Below, in pieces: positions 57,501-64,000 of a stretch of DNA of 64,000 nt; the stretch's first letter is position 1; each line of letters starts with the position of its first letter. Made by a program: the position numbers and the translations under genes. Source of the DNA: Ciona intestinalis (Eukaryota > Chordata > Ascidiacea > Phlebobranchia > Cionidae); NCBI RefSeq assembly GCF_000224145.3, contig NW_004190456.2, forward strand, positions 21,917 to 85,916, written 5' to 3'. The notes beneath the pieces are model-generated. The model did not search any database and was not told the DNA's origin. It worked only from the letters and a program-made list of their open reading frames with translations.

Positions 57501-60500
57501 GTACCAGTATAATAATATTACATATACCAGTATAAGAATATTACAGAACATACACATTGATATTTAAGCACTACGCAACAAACATCATTACAATACCCTG
57601 TTTTAATGTAAGTGTCTGGGTGCATTCGGTGAAAACTCTTCCCTTGAATAAAAACATTAAGTTCCAATCCTTCTGGTATTTTGTCTTTCTTGTCAACCAA
57701 GACACGAAACTCAACAACTTGCTCTGTAATGAATTAGATTTAATCTTCTGTTTTAAGTTCGATGTAAGCATTTACCATTTTCTTCATTGTCCAAAGGTGT
57801 TTCCATAGCTTGGCAATAGTCGAAACATGCCACAAGATCTGGTTTGCTCTCTTGTTCAACAATGTTGCCACCATTATTTCTTGGCCTTAAATTATGACCT
57901 GCAGAAAAATATGAATAAAGTATAAGAATAGCTCTTTTAAACACCTTCTACAAATACAAAGGTTCATTGCAACTGCCTTGTGTTTTTATCAAACTACCAT
58001 ACAAGCTTTTAGGTTTAATGCAGCTAAAAACACTTTTTGCCAAAATTTGAAAACTTTTTAAAAATATAGATTACAGTATAAATACTTTACTAAAAACTTT
58101 TTATGCAATGAATATATAATATATCACCATGGCTGGCTTGTCCATGTACTTTAGCAGAATCGTTTTTATTTCCAGATTGTACGACTTCCAAGGTTTCTTT
58201 TTTAATGCTTTCGTTTCCTTCTTGGCCACTTACTACTCTACCATCTATTTAAGTTAAATATTAAGTTCTTTTATAACAAAATAACAAGTCTGGCACCGTA
58301 GCACAGTTGGTTAGCGCGCCTGCTTCGAACCCAGAGGTAATGGGTTCAAGGCTCGTCGTTGCTACTATTATGGGCGTATTTGTCCTTGGGCAAGACACCT
58401 AACAGCAATTGTTCCAACCCAGTGGTCACTAATGGATTGTCCAAATTATCAGCCACACATGAAAAAATGTAAAAATCCACCAAAAAAATAATCACCCAGG
58501 AAGTAACATACGTGGTAACTCGTCAGTTGGCGCAAGGTGTATGAACACCCATGTTATAACGACTGTCGTTTTCGGGCAACTCGAGGATAAGTAAGTTACA
58601 TTCATTTATTCATTCAAAATACATGTTGTATGCTTTCACCAATGCAAGATACAAAATATGTATTTTCCTATTAGACAATACTAAACAGTTCAATTACCAT
58701 CTTGCACTTGTATATTGGCCTTCCCTTCCATTCCCCATGCCCCAACACTAGTAACTTCAACCTTTGTCTCATTGCTTGCTGTATAATAAAGGTAATTTTA
58801 TGCTGTGAACTAAACTTAAAATTATTTTTCAATAGACTTCAGCAAAAAACTTTTGAGATTGTAACATTATTAATGAGATTGTTAACTAAATGATTGAATG
58901 AGTAAGTGCAACTATTCATGGTTGCTTGCAGGGAACAATAGTCAAGTTTACTTTGCATGCAATTTCGCGTGTAAATATTTTTTGGGGGATATTTCGAAGC
59001 AATTGCCGTTAAGTGTCTTATTATTCTCCCAATGCCAATAGTAATAGCAGTGACAAGCCTTAAAAAATACATTTTGATTGTACAAAGACATGGCATAGCT
59101 GTTCCTACATACAACAACACACATTGGTTACCATTGTCAGCAGATGTCAGTTGTTCAGTTGATTTCTTTGATGTTTTGTTGGTTTGTTTTGAAACATCTT
59201 TATTGTCACCACCTGAACTGTGGGTGGGTCTTTCATTGTTCGTGCTCTTTTGATCATTGTTTTGACTTTCTTTGTCAGCAGTGTTTCGGTTGTCTATTGA
59301 AAACATACACGTTTTACATCTGATAAACAATTCTTTATAAAGTATTCTTACTTTTACCCCCTTTTTGCCCTTTCCCTTGTTTGTTGTCACTTTTCTTCTT
59401 TTTTGGGTCCACCGAAGCTTCAGCACCACTTTGCTGATTTCTTCGTTTACCTTCCACAGTTTCTTGATTCTGTTCCTGCTTGGTTTCAGGTTTTGTGCTT
59501 GAAGTGTTGCCAACATTGCTGTTTTTACGCGTCACTGTTAGAAGTAAATGAAACAGATTCAAATAAAAATAACAGGTTTAGTGGCACAGTGGTTATAGCA
59601 GCCTATATAAATGCGATGATGCTACCATGAAGGGCGTATGTGTCTTTGGGAAGACACTTAACATCAATTGCTCCAAGCCCCAAAAATCACTAGGGTTTTA
59701 CGAATGGCCGGTCAGAAACAAAAATGTGAAAAAAACGAGACTAATCACCCACAATGTTATATGCAACGTGGTAACTCATAAGTGGGCCTCGGGTGTATGA
59801 AACAGAACATGTTATAACATTACGCCGTTGCCCGCCATGCGAGGAGAAATAAGTTACATACGTGGTAACATAACATAAATAGCCATTCATTTAAAATACT
59901 GTAATTAGGGCTTTAAAATATGAAGTCCTCTTACCTTGAGAAACACATTCATTCTCTATTGTAACACTTTGGTTACTTGTTGTTTGCACTGCTTCTGCAT
60001 ATGACTGCAATATATTGTAAAAGAGTAGTTTCAAACTTGTACCAAACAAAAATGGTTAAAAGTGTTTAAATCTGATCACATGTATCAAATATATCGCTAC
60101 TAAAAAACATACCTGCCGACTTTGTTGTTGTTCTGTGGGTTGTATTGGTTGGTATTGATTGTTTATCGCTGCCTGTGTAAATTGAAAAAATAACTACAAC
60201 ACAATAAATATTAATGACTTAATACTACTTACTGTGTTACCGAATTGAGTCACTTGGGGCTGACTCTGCAAACAAACAAATAAAATTTTAAAAAATAACA
60301 AAAATTGTTATTGCAATAAAACAAATATATTTTACGCTATGTTAAAAAAAATGCAATAATTAATGAATGTAACTTATATATCCTCGCATGGCGGGGCAAC
60401 AACAGTCGTTATAACACGGGTGTTCGGTTTCAAACACCTCGTGCCTGCTTACGAGTTACCACGTATGTAACTTTGTAGGTGATAATTTTATTTTTAATTT

Positions 60501-63500
60501 ATGAATGACACTTTAGACAATCTCTTTAAAAGCAATCCAGGATCACTGGGTGGAGCAATTCTAATGCAGTGTTAAAAAATACATTATAGAAAATATACAA
60601 AATAAGCAATAAAATGTGCTACTAAAAAGCCATGTATCACAATGAATGTACCTTTAGTTGTGTTGTTGGCATTGTATGGTGTGGTTTATCAGTTGCCTGA
60701 ATTGTTAAAATTAGGTTAATTGCAACAAAGTGAATGTTTAGGAGTTTGAATAAAAATTCAAGCTTAGGTATAAAGTAACAAAACTGTTGAACTGCTTAGA
60801 AAAACTATATGGCAAACTTTGTAAAACTGATAAATATATGATCACGCACAAATGTTAGAATAGAGTCAAGTTTTTTTAAATAAATAAAAAGTGTGAATGT
60901 TGAACCAAAGTAAATTGTGACCTTTGAACTTTCTCCAGTTTGTAGATTTCGACCCGGCATTTGTTGTAACCATGTAATAAATTCCCTCTGCAACATAGAG
61001 GGCCTATGGTAACCCTCAACTGATAAGAGTAACATTTTTGTCCCACCAACATTATACCATCACACCATATACAATTTGCCATTTGTTCAACAAACTAGAT
61101 TATGTAGCACAATTTATACAGAAACTAATAAGAGAATTTGTTTTCAAATAAAACACAATGATATTACCTTATCAAAGTCAGTATCGTTAACTGACCTATT
61201 GATGCGATTTTTCAGCAAGTTAAACACCTCGTTGATATTCTTTTAAAAAGAAGCAAAGTTAGTACTAACGACAGCCAAAAATTATTATTTATCCTCATGT
61301 GGCGGGCATCGACAGTCGTTATAACACGGGTGTTCTGTTTCATACACCGCGTGCCCATTTACGAATAACACGAATGTACCTTTGTGGGTGATTATTTTTC
61401 TGTATGGCTGATAATTTGGAAAAGTTTTATTGGAACTTAGTACTTTAAGGTCAAAAATATTAGTTCAAGTATTCTTGAAAACTAAATACCTTCTACTGTG
61501 AAGCTAAAAATAAAAGGAAAAATTAATAATTAACAGTAAGGTAAATATTATACATCATAGTTGCTACACTTACATCAACATTTGATGCTGCAGGTGTTTC
61601 ATTGGTTGGTATTGCTGAAGATGTGACCAGTTGTTGACTTGATGTCGCCCCTATTGTTGTGGATGCTTCTAGCGCAGATGACGTACCCGGTGTTTCATTG
61701 GTTGGTGGATTTGAAGGCAACTTCAGTGTTGCATTTAATTCATATGTTGCTTCCGCTGTTATCGATTCTTTTGTTGCAACATATTTTTCCTTGCTTGTTG
61801 TTGTAGAAGGTGTGTTCAACGGCGTGCTTGATCTTGTTGAAGAAGGTGTTGATGTTGTTGTTGAAGAAGGTGTTGATGTTGTTGTTGAAACATCAACTCC
61901 AAATTCCACCACAAACTGCTTCATATTCACCAATAGATCTTGTACAAACCCAACTGCCAACTTTGCATCCATATTTCGTAGCCGCAGCAAAATGTGGAGT
62001 AGCCAGAAGTTTCCTGATTTCTCACTACAAAGTAAAAAATAGCAGTTTTACAAAATATGCCTAAAATACAACTTGTTAATGTGTATTTCTTTTGTAAGCC
62101 CCAGGTTTTGTTGACGTTGTTATTAAGTCTTACAAGTTATAAAAACTTAGCTACAGGTGTTATAAAACTAGCCCCATTTAACATTACTTTAAGTGCTAAT
62201 GAGAAACTAATACATACAGATTGGCAATATGTTCAACAGCACGGTTGGTTGTGACATCATAAACAACTTCTTTATTTTCAAACAACACTTCCCACTGGGT
62301 GGCGATCCAGAGCAAACAAATTTTGTTTTTACTTGAAAAACAACCTTCCACAACTTGGCTGAGGTAATCCACACCTGGAAACCCCAAAAAAGTTTTATAG
62401 ACTCCTCAAAATTATTTGCCAAACAATTTTAATGTGATTAATCCCATTGTTATCTTATTTACCTATATGAATTGATAGCAAACAACATATAAATTCAAAA
62501 AATGGAAGAAGTAATGAAGGCCAGTTGAAAGTTTTCAGTTGGGCAGCCGGAAAAAAAAATAAGGGAGATTTCAATCTAAAAAAAATAAGGGGGGTTTCTA
62601 TATACAAAAGTTTTTTTAAAGGGGAGGTTACGACCACGAAACCCCACCCTGGCTGCGCCACTAATAGTTATATAAACATACTTTTGGGTAAAACTTTCAA
62701 AACTTTCAGTAAAAAAGACATAGTCCCACATGACATTATATTTTAAACAATTCACCAATACCATAATATATCCATATACAGTAATGTAAACCTTGGCTTT
62801 GTATAGCTGTAGTTAGAGCTGTTTGAATATGAGGTTTATCCTTCTTTAAATATTTAGATAAAGCTGCCATCATCTCTTTGTTTGTTTTGCTCTTTTGGAT
62901 TTTCTTGTTTTTCTCTGTTAAATCAAGGAAAGTGTAAAAAAACATACTCTTTCATCGTTAATACACCTCATGTCCGCTTACGAGTTACCACATATGATTT
63001 TTTTCCGGCATGAGTTACAATTTGAACAACCCATTAGTGACCACTGGGTGGGAACAATTCCCATTAAGTGTCTTGCCCAAGGACACATACGCTCACAATG
63101 GTAACATCGGCAAGCCCTGGACTTGTAACCTCCGGGTTACAGGCAGTCGCGCTAACTACTTTGACAAAAGGCCAGATGTTTTACTTTGATAAAGTAACTG
63201 TGAATCAAATTAAATTCAATATGCACACTTGCAAACTATATTTAACAGGTGAAATTCTTCCTTTGTCTATTTCATAAAATATCTTTAGGCTGAATCTGTA
63301 ATTAACAGAATAACACTTATATTACCTTTGGAAATATATTCCTTTTCATACAGTTGTTTCACCAAATCTCTGCAACCACCAGAGGTTAATGTGTTTGCGA
63401 TCATAACTTGCACGAACTTCAACTCTTCAGTGGCAGGGTTGTAATTCTTGAGGGGTATAAAATGATTTAGTTTAATTTATTCTTTGAAACGCAGGATACC

Positions 63501-64000
63501 GGGTTCAAGGTTTATTCTACCACATTTGTAGGTGTGTGTCCTTGCGAAAGATCCTTTAGGATAAATGGTACAACATAGTTGTCACCAACAGGTTGTCCAA
63601 ATCACTCACAAAGATACATACGTGGTAACTTGTAAGCGAACACGAGGTGTATGAAACAGAACACCCGTGTTATAATGACTGTCGTTGCCCCGCCATGTGA
63701 GGATAAATAAGTTACATACGTGGTAACTTGTAAGCGGGCACGATGTGTATGAAACAGAACACCCGTGTTATAATGACTGTCGTTGCCCCGCCATGCGAGG
63801 ATAAATAAGTTACATACGTGGTAACTTATAAGTGGGCACGATGTGTATGAAACAGAACACCCGTGTTATAACGACTGTCGTTTTTTTGCCATGCGAGGAT
63901 AAATATGTTACATATATTCATAATCCACTCACCCCTGCTACATGATTACTAGTGTTGTGATACAAATACAACACACAAAGATCGTACAACATAGAATGTT
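30374..64000 (-). CDS. RNF213-like: RNF213/mysterin-like giant AAA+ E3 ubiquitin ligase, 5' end outside the window
   Basis: RNF213 is a cytosolic dynein-like AAA+ ATPase and E3 ligase linked to lipid droplets, antimicrobial ubiquitylation and, in humans, moyamoya disease. I follow about 59 exons from 63933 (open at the right edge) to the stop at 30374. Nearly all junctions checked are in phase, for example 63933/63446, 63326/62920, 59936/59535 and 31020/30512. Order of parts: a variable Ser/Thr- and Lys-rich N-terminus (64000-58000); a carbohydrate-binding-like region (57723-57310); helical stalk exons (57225-47000); AAA1/AAA2 regions (46936-44770); then one 7.5 kb exon with AAA3, AAA4, RING and RZ finger; then C-terminal helical exons (36579-30374). 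Summed exons give roughly 5,000 residues, near human RNF213 (about 5,200). The gene has one N gap and three frame breaks, all in the giant exon. A second gene for the N-terminal exons was considered, but phases run on without a break. Confidence 0.88.
30590..30675 (+). repeat. SINE fragment
   Basis: GGTCAAGGCTCAATGCTGCT, ACCATTGTAAGAATATAAGT and GCTCAAACCCAGTGGTC, a decayed head-to-middle fragment in the final RNF213-like intron. Confidence 0.65.
31541..31690. mobile_element. Palindromic repeat ending GGCTGCGCCACTG
   Basis: The left end ACGCAGCCAGGGGGGGTTCG is mirrored by CCCCTTATTTTTTTCTGGCT then GCGCCACTG at the right, around an A/T-run core. It is related to 62525-62665, so it is a dispersed foldback-like family in RNF213-like introns. 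Confidence 0.65.
33555..33852 (+). repeat. SINE, nearly full length
   Basis: Head GTTGGTTAGAGCATC with B box GGGTTCAAGGC, then TGTCCTTGGGCAAGACACTT, ACCCAGTGGTCATTAATGGG, the CACGAGGTGTATGAAGCAGA module and ATAACGACTGTCGTTTTC, ending in ATTCATCCATTC. Confidence 0.88.
34104..34281. repeat. Direct duplication of about 50 bp in an RNF213-like intron
   Basis: GGGAAATTTTAAAA, then AATATAAATTTTGCATGAAA and TAAATTTGTATTTCT occurs at about 34109-34165 and again at about 34230-34281. The copies differ by small changes. Confidence 0.8.
34690..34868 (+). repeat. SINE, decayed
   Basis: TGGTCGCACGCCTTTATCTC, GATACAGGTTCGAGGTTC, CTGCTACCATGAGGAAGACA and TACGTGGTAAGCCCTAAGC, with a lost 3' module. Confidence 0.7.
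35600..35712 (-). repeat. SINE head half, decayed, reverse
   Basis: GTTAAGTGTCTTTCACACAA, TAGTGGCAGCCTTAAGCG and TTTAACCGCTATGACAGGGC correspond to the reversed middle and head of the SINE. Confidence 0.55.
36856..37992 (-). CDS. RNF213-like: RNF213-like giant exon, RZ finger segment
   Basis: This reading frame is open from about 37990 to the donor AAG|GTATGT at 36856. It contains the RNF213-ZNFX1 (RZ) zinc finger: YVCPNGHPYFIGDC, then RCPDCRQPIGG. The motif is C-x3-H ... C ... C-x2-C, which in RNF213 is the element needed for lipid A ubiquitylation and transthiolation. All expected zinc ligands are present. Upstream of it lie helical sequences (LLEDACGFLNQPLLKVTAGY and similar). The frame is shifted by -1 relative to the RING segment that precedes it. 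Confidence 0.85.
37886..39046 (-). CDS. RNF213-like: RNF213-like giant exon, RING segment
   Basis: Encodes a complete RING finger: CKSCNKAKVVDPVVLPCKHH, then MCFKCIQNG and NCPTCRVGIPDDF. This gives C-x2-C, C-x-H, C-x2-C and C-x2-C, as in RNF213 (DPV.LPC.H.xC and CPxC are shared). Flanking helices include FKAISFTDLFLQQLVPPGLE before it and FKANSTSFFLEYLSTLCFPE after it. The frame meets a stop at 37886 and is closed just upstream of about 39046, so it connects to its neighbours only by frame shifts. Confidence 0.85.
   Translation of the reverse strand, partial: KMSRRPSKQMPTDATSHCFPHCCNSNERDADNLGKFKKYQKWTNSMRQLKTISSELIETCDQETRKLFKAISFTDLFLQQLVPPGLEPNIFQQYLEILAPLAKRLCRGAYMAGLQSGKFLNIVIKSLRGCTNDVRLKFLVNWENINCKSCNKAKVVDPVVLPCKHHMCFKCIQNGTNCPTCRVGIPDDFNIEPTQLSNKNESKLATFKANSTSFFLEYLSTLCFPESGNTESKTCLDKDVSKALHELVICSQNTREMSPHNAAFDESPTIRSFILQLLLRYNTQIIETELEQHFQTVNEVVKDKRELMMVYVQCCEDSLNNQVAAMYEKNPLALVDFASQQLDEIQTSFQDLPELTQLQNLGLTAKLRFLASVLVGACTKRSQKKR
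38908..41909 (-). CDS. RNF213-like: RNF213-like giant exon, AAA4 Walker B to E3 shell segment
   Basis: Starts right after the N gap with FVAVVVLDEFGLAEDSPKMP, the AAA4 Walker B and its strongly conserved continuation (LKVLHPLLEKGC). It then runs through the AAA5/AAA6-like and linker regions of RNF213, including GQRYVDLGLGGHRVKCRVS, YNEFPIPLINRLEKY and RFCGIFNQSW-like helices near its end. The frame ends at a stop at 38908-38910 without the RING, which is found in the next frame. Confidence 0.85.
41910..42203. other. Assembly gap (294 N) inside the RNF213-like coding exon
   Basis: A run of N between the residues QLQRKPDTE on the upstream side and FVAVVVLDE on the downstream side. In RNF213 proteins these two blocks are only a few residues apart. 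Confidence 0.95.
42204..44318 (-). CDS. RNF213-like: RNF213-like giant exon, AAA3 and AAA4 Walker A segment
   Basis: Starts at 44318 after the acceptor TTTTTATCCAG in phase 0. AAA3 has Walker A VVIMGETGCGKTRMVEFM and Walker B TMLFLDEANTTEAIYAIKEF. AAA4 has Walker A PLFLVGKPGSSKSLAKTIV followed by DAMQGP, a hallmark RNF213 block. Both AAA3 and AAA4 look catalytically intact. At about 42284 the frame shifts by +1: the sequence reads SFQCS in one frame and continues PVSDAVGIEAVFNQCAQL in another. Human RNF213 has the same order (SFQCS followed by a Pro). Confidence 0.88.
44640..44735 (-). repeat. SINE fragment, reverse
   Basis: CAGACAACCTATTAGTGACT, CCATTAGGTGTCTTGCCAAA and CAACAATGGTAG, the middle part of the SINE. 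Confidence 0.65.
44770..46936 (-). CDS. RNF213-like: RNF213-like exons for the AAA1-AAA2 region
   Basis: Five exons at about 46936-46642, 46250-46078, 45778-45650, 45386-45210 and 44911-44770. The first encodes KPNLIVCPPHNIWSTILSLY and PLPTTSEVLVCTETTTKEDV, matching the RNF213 AAA1 block. The second encodes SYDVANSTEAILKQM and YRLVFISSSSKHH. The third and fourth together form a split Walker A: AVLSDAAGMG joined to KSLHISRLKAQM. This corresponds to AAA2 of RNF213, where the P-loop is GAGVGKSL in human. The last encodes a helical block ending before AAA3. Confidence 0.8.
47430..47555 (-). repeat. SINE head half, reverse, decayed
   Basis: AAACCAGTGGATTGGAGTAA, AACGGAAGCAGCATCGAGC, TTTGAACCTGGTAACTTCTG and TTTACCATGCTGGCAAC correspond to the middle, the B box and the A box complements. 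Confidence 0.7.
49810..50300 (-). CDS. RNF213-like: RNF213-like stalk exons
   Basis: Two exons (about 50300-50140 and 50030-49810) encode helical sequence such as MVKFLEDFLKQEELIKWLKE and FLSAVMTFSSLLFDLNEQSG. No motif was recognised. They belong to the long helical arm between the N-terminal domains and the AAA ring. Confidence 0.65.
50611..51371 (-). CDS. RNF213-like: RNF213-like acidic exon
   Basis: A 761-nt exon, larger than its neighbours. Its central part is a low-complexity Asp/Glu/Val-rich stretch (for example DDIHQEDGDDQDEDVALGEE), flanked by ordered segments (GNLPLCEIEQHLAKYYEKD before, LLDQIRYRANQICNYF after). A disordered acidic insertion in the stalk is the simplest reading. Confidence 0.75.
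52541..52817 (-). repeat. SINE, reverse, with duplicated distal module
   Basis: The module TTATCCTCGCATGACGGGG to GTAACTT is followed at once by a second copy starting TTATCCTTGCATAGCGGGG. The central part (GACAACCAATATGTGACC) comes next. The tRNA head is missing. Confidence 0.8.
53489..53812 (+). repeat. SINE, full length
   Basis: Head GTCCGGCGCCGTGGCAAATT with A box (TGGCAAATTGGCTAGTGCG) and B box (AGGTTCAAGGC). All middle blocks follow, then a variable A-rich linker, the GTTATAACGACTTTTCCGG module and a tail ending in repeated CATT units. Structurally typical of a tRNA-derived composite SINE. Confidence 0.92.
54130..54368 (+). repeat. SINE, slightly shortened
   Basis: TTAGTTGGAACGCCTGCC, ACAAGTTCAAGGCTCTTTGC, TGTCCTTGGGTAAGGCACTT, ACCCAGTGGTCACTAATG, then the distal module with a deletion of the central linker. 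Confidence 0.85.
57310..57723 (-). CDS. RNF213-like: RNF213-like exons for a carbohydrate-binding-like domain
   Basis: Two exons, 57723-57597 and 57467-57310, joined in phase through GG|G. They encode QVVEFRVLVDKKDKIPEG, LELNVFIQGKSFHRM and later FVYKYVLVDP. The pattern of beta strands with a YKYV strand resembles a CBM20 starch-binding domain, which is reported in the N-terminal part of RNF213 proteins. The assignment is by pattern only; aromatic binding residues could not be verified. Confidence 0.55.
58289..58614 (+). repeat. SINE, full length
   Basis: Head GTCTGGCACCGTAGCACAGT with TTGGTTAGCGCGCCTGC and B box GGGTTCAAGGC, the middle blocks, an A-rich linker, the ATAACGACTGTCGTTTTCGG module and a CATTCATTTATTCATTC tail. 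Confidence 0.92.
59133..59535 (-). CDS. RNF213-like: RNF213-like Lys/Ser-rich disordered exons
   Basis: Two exons (59535 to about 59352 and about 59293-59133) join through A|AC. They encode strings such as KKKKSDNKQGKGQKGGK and QTNKTSKKSTEQLTSADNG. Almost no hydrophobic residues occur, so an intrinsically disordered basic linker in the N-terminal arm is likely. Confidence 0.7.
59574..59875 (+). repeat. SINE, nearly full length
   Basis: TTTAGTGGCACAGTGGTTAT head, ATGCTACCATGAAGGGCG, AGACACTTAACATCAATTGC, a decayed centre, then GGTGTATGAAACAGAACATG and GCGAGGAGAAATAAGTTAC. Confidence 0.85.
60366..60560 (-). repeat. SINE distal and central part, reverse
   Basis: ATCCTCGCATGGCGGGGCAA, GTCGTTATAACACGGGTG, CTTACGAGTTACCACGTATG and GATCACTGGGTGGAGC. 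The tRNA head is missing. Confidence 0.82.
61285..61425 (-). repeat. SINE distal part, reverse
   Basis: TTATCCTCATGTGGCGGGCA, GTCGTTATAACACGGGTGTT, CGTGCCCATTTACGAATAAC, then TTTCTGTATGGCTGATAATT. Confidence 0.8.
61572..62026 (-). CDS. RNF213-like: RNF213-like Thr/Ser/Pro-rich exon
   Basis: Begins after TTTACTTTGTAG, with a split Leu codon joined to the exon at 62377-62207. The first 45 residues are ordered (FWLLHILLRLRNMDAKLAV, GFVQDLLVNMKQFVVEFGVD). The rest is repeated STTTSTPSS-type sequence and two NETPG/NETPA repeats, and the exon ends NVD before GTAAGTG. The repeats are likely length-variable and unstructured. Confidence 0.75.
62207..63446 (-). CDS. RNF213-like: RNF213-like N-terminal exons
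   Basis: Three exons: 63446-63326 (NYNPATEELKFVQVMIANTL, ending KEYISK), about 62920-62788 (NKEMMAALSKYLKKDKPHI) and 62377-62207 (VDYLSQVVEGCFSSKNKICL). All are phase-compatible (G|AG and G|GT joins). They form a helical N-terminal segment with no motif I can name; assignment to RNF213 rests on the continuous phase. Confidence 0.65.
62525..62665. mobile_element. Palindromic repeat ending GGCTGCGCCACT
   Basis: GTTGGGCAGCCGG with A-runs at the left and ACCCTGGCTGCGCCACTA at the right, flanking G-rich and A-rich blocks. It shares its right end with the element at 31541-31690. Confidence 0.6.
62958..63172 (-). repeat. SINE, reverse, distal tail lost
   Basis: CACCTCATGTCCGCTTACGA, CCCATTAGTGACCACTGGGT, AAGTGTCTTGCCCAAGGACA, ATGGTAACATCGGCAAGCCC, then B and A box complements ending in GCGCTAACTACTTTGAC. 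Confidence 0.85.
63490..63912 (+). repeat. SINE with a triplicated 98 bp tail module
   Basis: A head remnant (GGGTTCAAGGTTTATTC) and centre are followed by three tandem copies of ACATACGTGGTAACTTGTAA to GGATAAATAAGTT, starting at 63616, 63714 and 63812. The period is exactly 98. Confidence 0.92.
63933..64000 (-). CDS. RNF213-like: RNF213-like exon, truncated by the window edge
   Basis: The donor GGG|GTGAGT at 63933 ends an exon open to the right edge, reading HSMLYDLCVLYLYHNTSNHV then AG. It joins in phase 0 to the exon at 63446. Whether a start codon lies inside (an ATG is present) or further upstream cannot be told. Confidence 0.6.

Noticed and set aside
58289..58370. tRNA gene suggested by A-box and B-box-like sequence
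   Set aside because: The same head occurs in many copies fused to the same non-tRNA body and tail, and no cloverleaf with a proper acceptor stem could be drawn. These are SINE heads.
58000..64000. A separate gene for the Ser/Thr- and Lys-rich N-terminal exons
   Set aside because: Exon phases, including three non-zero joins, run on into the RNF213 stalk exons, and no terminal stop or promoter break was found between them.

Overview
The window looks like genomic DNA from a sea squirt, most probably Ciona intestinalis/robusta. The evidence is small multi-exon genes with GT-AG introns, chordate-type protein families, an AT-rich background and two repeat families occurring dozens of times. One is a tRNA-headed composite SINE of the kind described as Cics-1. 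The other is a ~195 bp MITE with TATAGTAGGGTGGGGGAAGATG termini cut short here as TATAGTAGGGTGGG, of the kind described as Cimi-1. Both family names are from memory and unverified. No prokaryotic, viral, CRISPR or operon-like content was seen. There are two assembly gaps, at 24065-24114 and 41910-42203.

Six protein-coding genes can be reconstructed, with exon phases that join without error except where noted. Plus strand: (1) 365-7637, a glucoside xylosyltransferase-like GT8 enzyme, 8 exons, about 407 residues. (2) 11326-14396, a DLK-type non-canonical Notch ligand with signal peptide, six EGF modules and one membrane span, 5 exons, 485 residues. (3) 16853-18925, a small heat shock protein with a long N-terminal arm, 4 exons, about 318 residues. 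Minus strand: (4) 22039-19272, an unrecognised 765-residue protein with two ubiquitin-like domains and an in-frame minisatellite. (5) 28110-24853, a four-membrane-span MS4A/CD20-like protein, 7 exons, 294 residues. (6) from beyond the right edge down to 30374, an ortholog of the giant AAA+ ubiquitin ligase RNF213/mysterin, about 59 exons and roughly 5,000 residues, 5' end outside the window.

Layout: 0-24 kb is gene-sparse and full of the palindrome TGACGTCA; 24-28 kb is the MS4A-like gene; 28-30.4 kb is repeat-rich intergenic DNA; 30.4-64 kb is RNF213. The RNF213 gene has many short exons around one exon of about 7.5 kb (44318-36856) that carries AAA3, AAA4, the RING and the RZ finger. That exon holds a gap and three apparent single-base frame breaks, which are probably assembly errors.

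Functional links are limited. The GXYLT-like enzyme belongs to the family that extends O-glucose on Notch EGF repeats, and it lies next to a Notch-ligand-like gene. The ubiquitin-fold protein and RNF213 both touch ubiquitin biology but are not adjacent. I did not find a convincing new multi-gene system. The most novel items are the tandem ubiquitin-like protein, the regional TGACGTCA excess, a 96 bp hairpin MITE derivative and the structure of the RNF213 locus.
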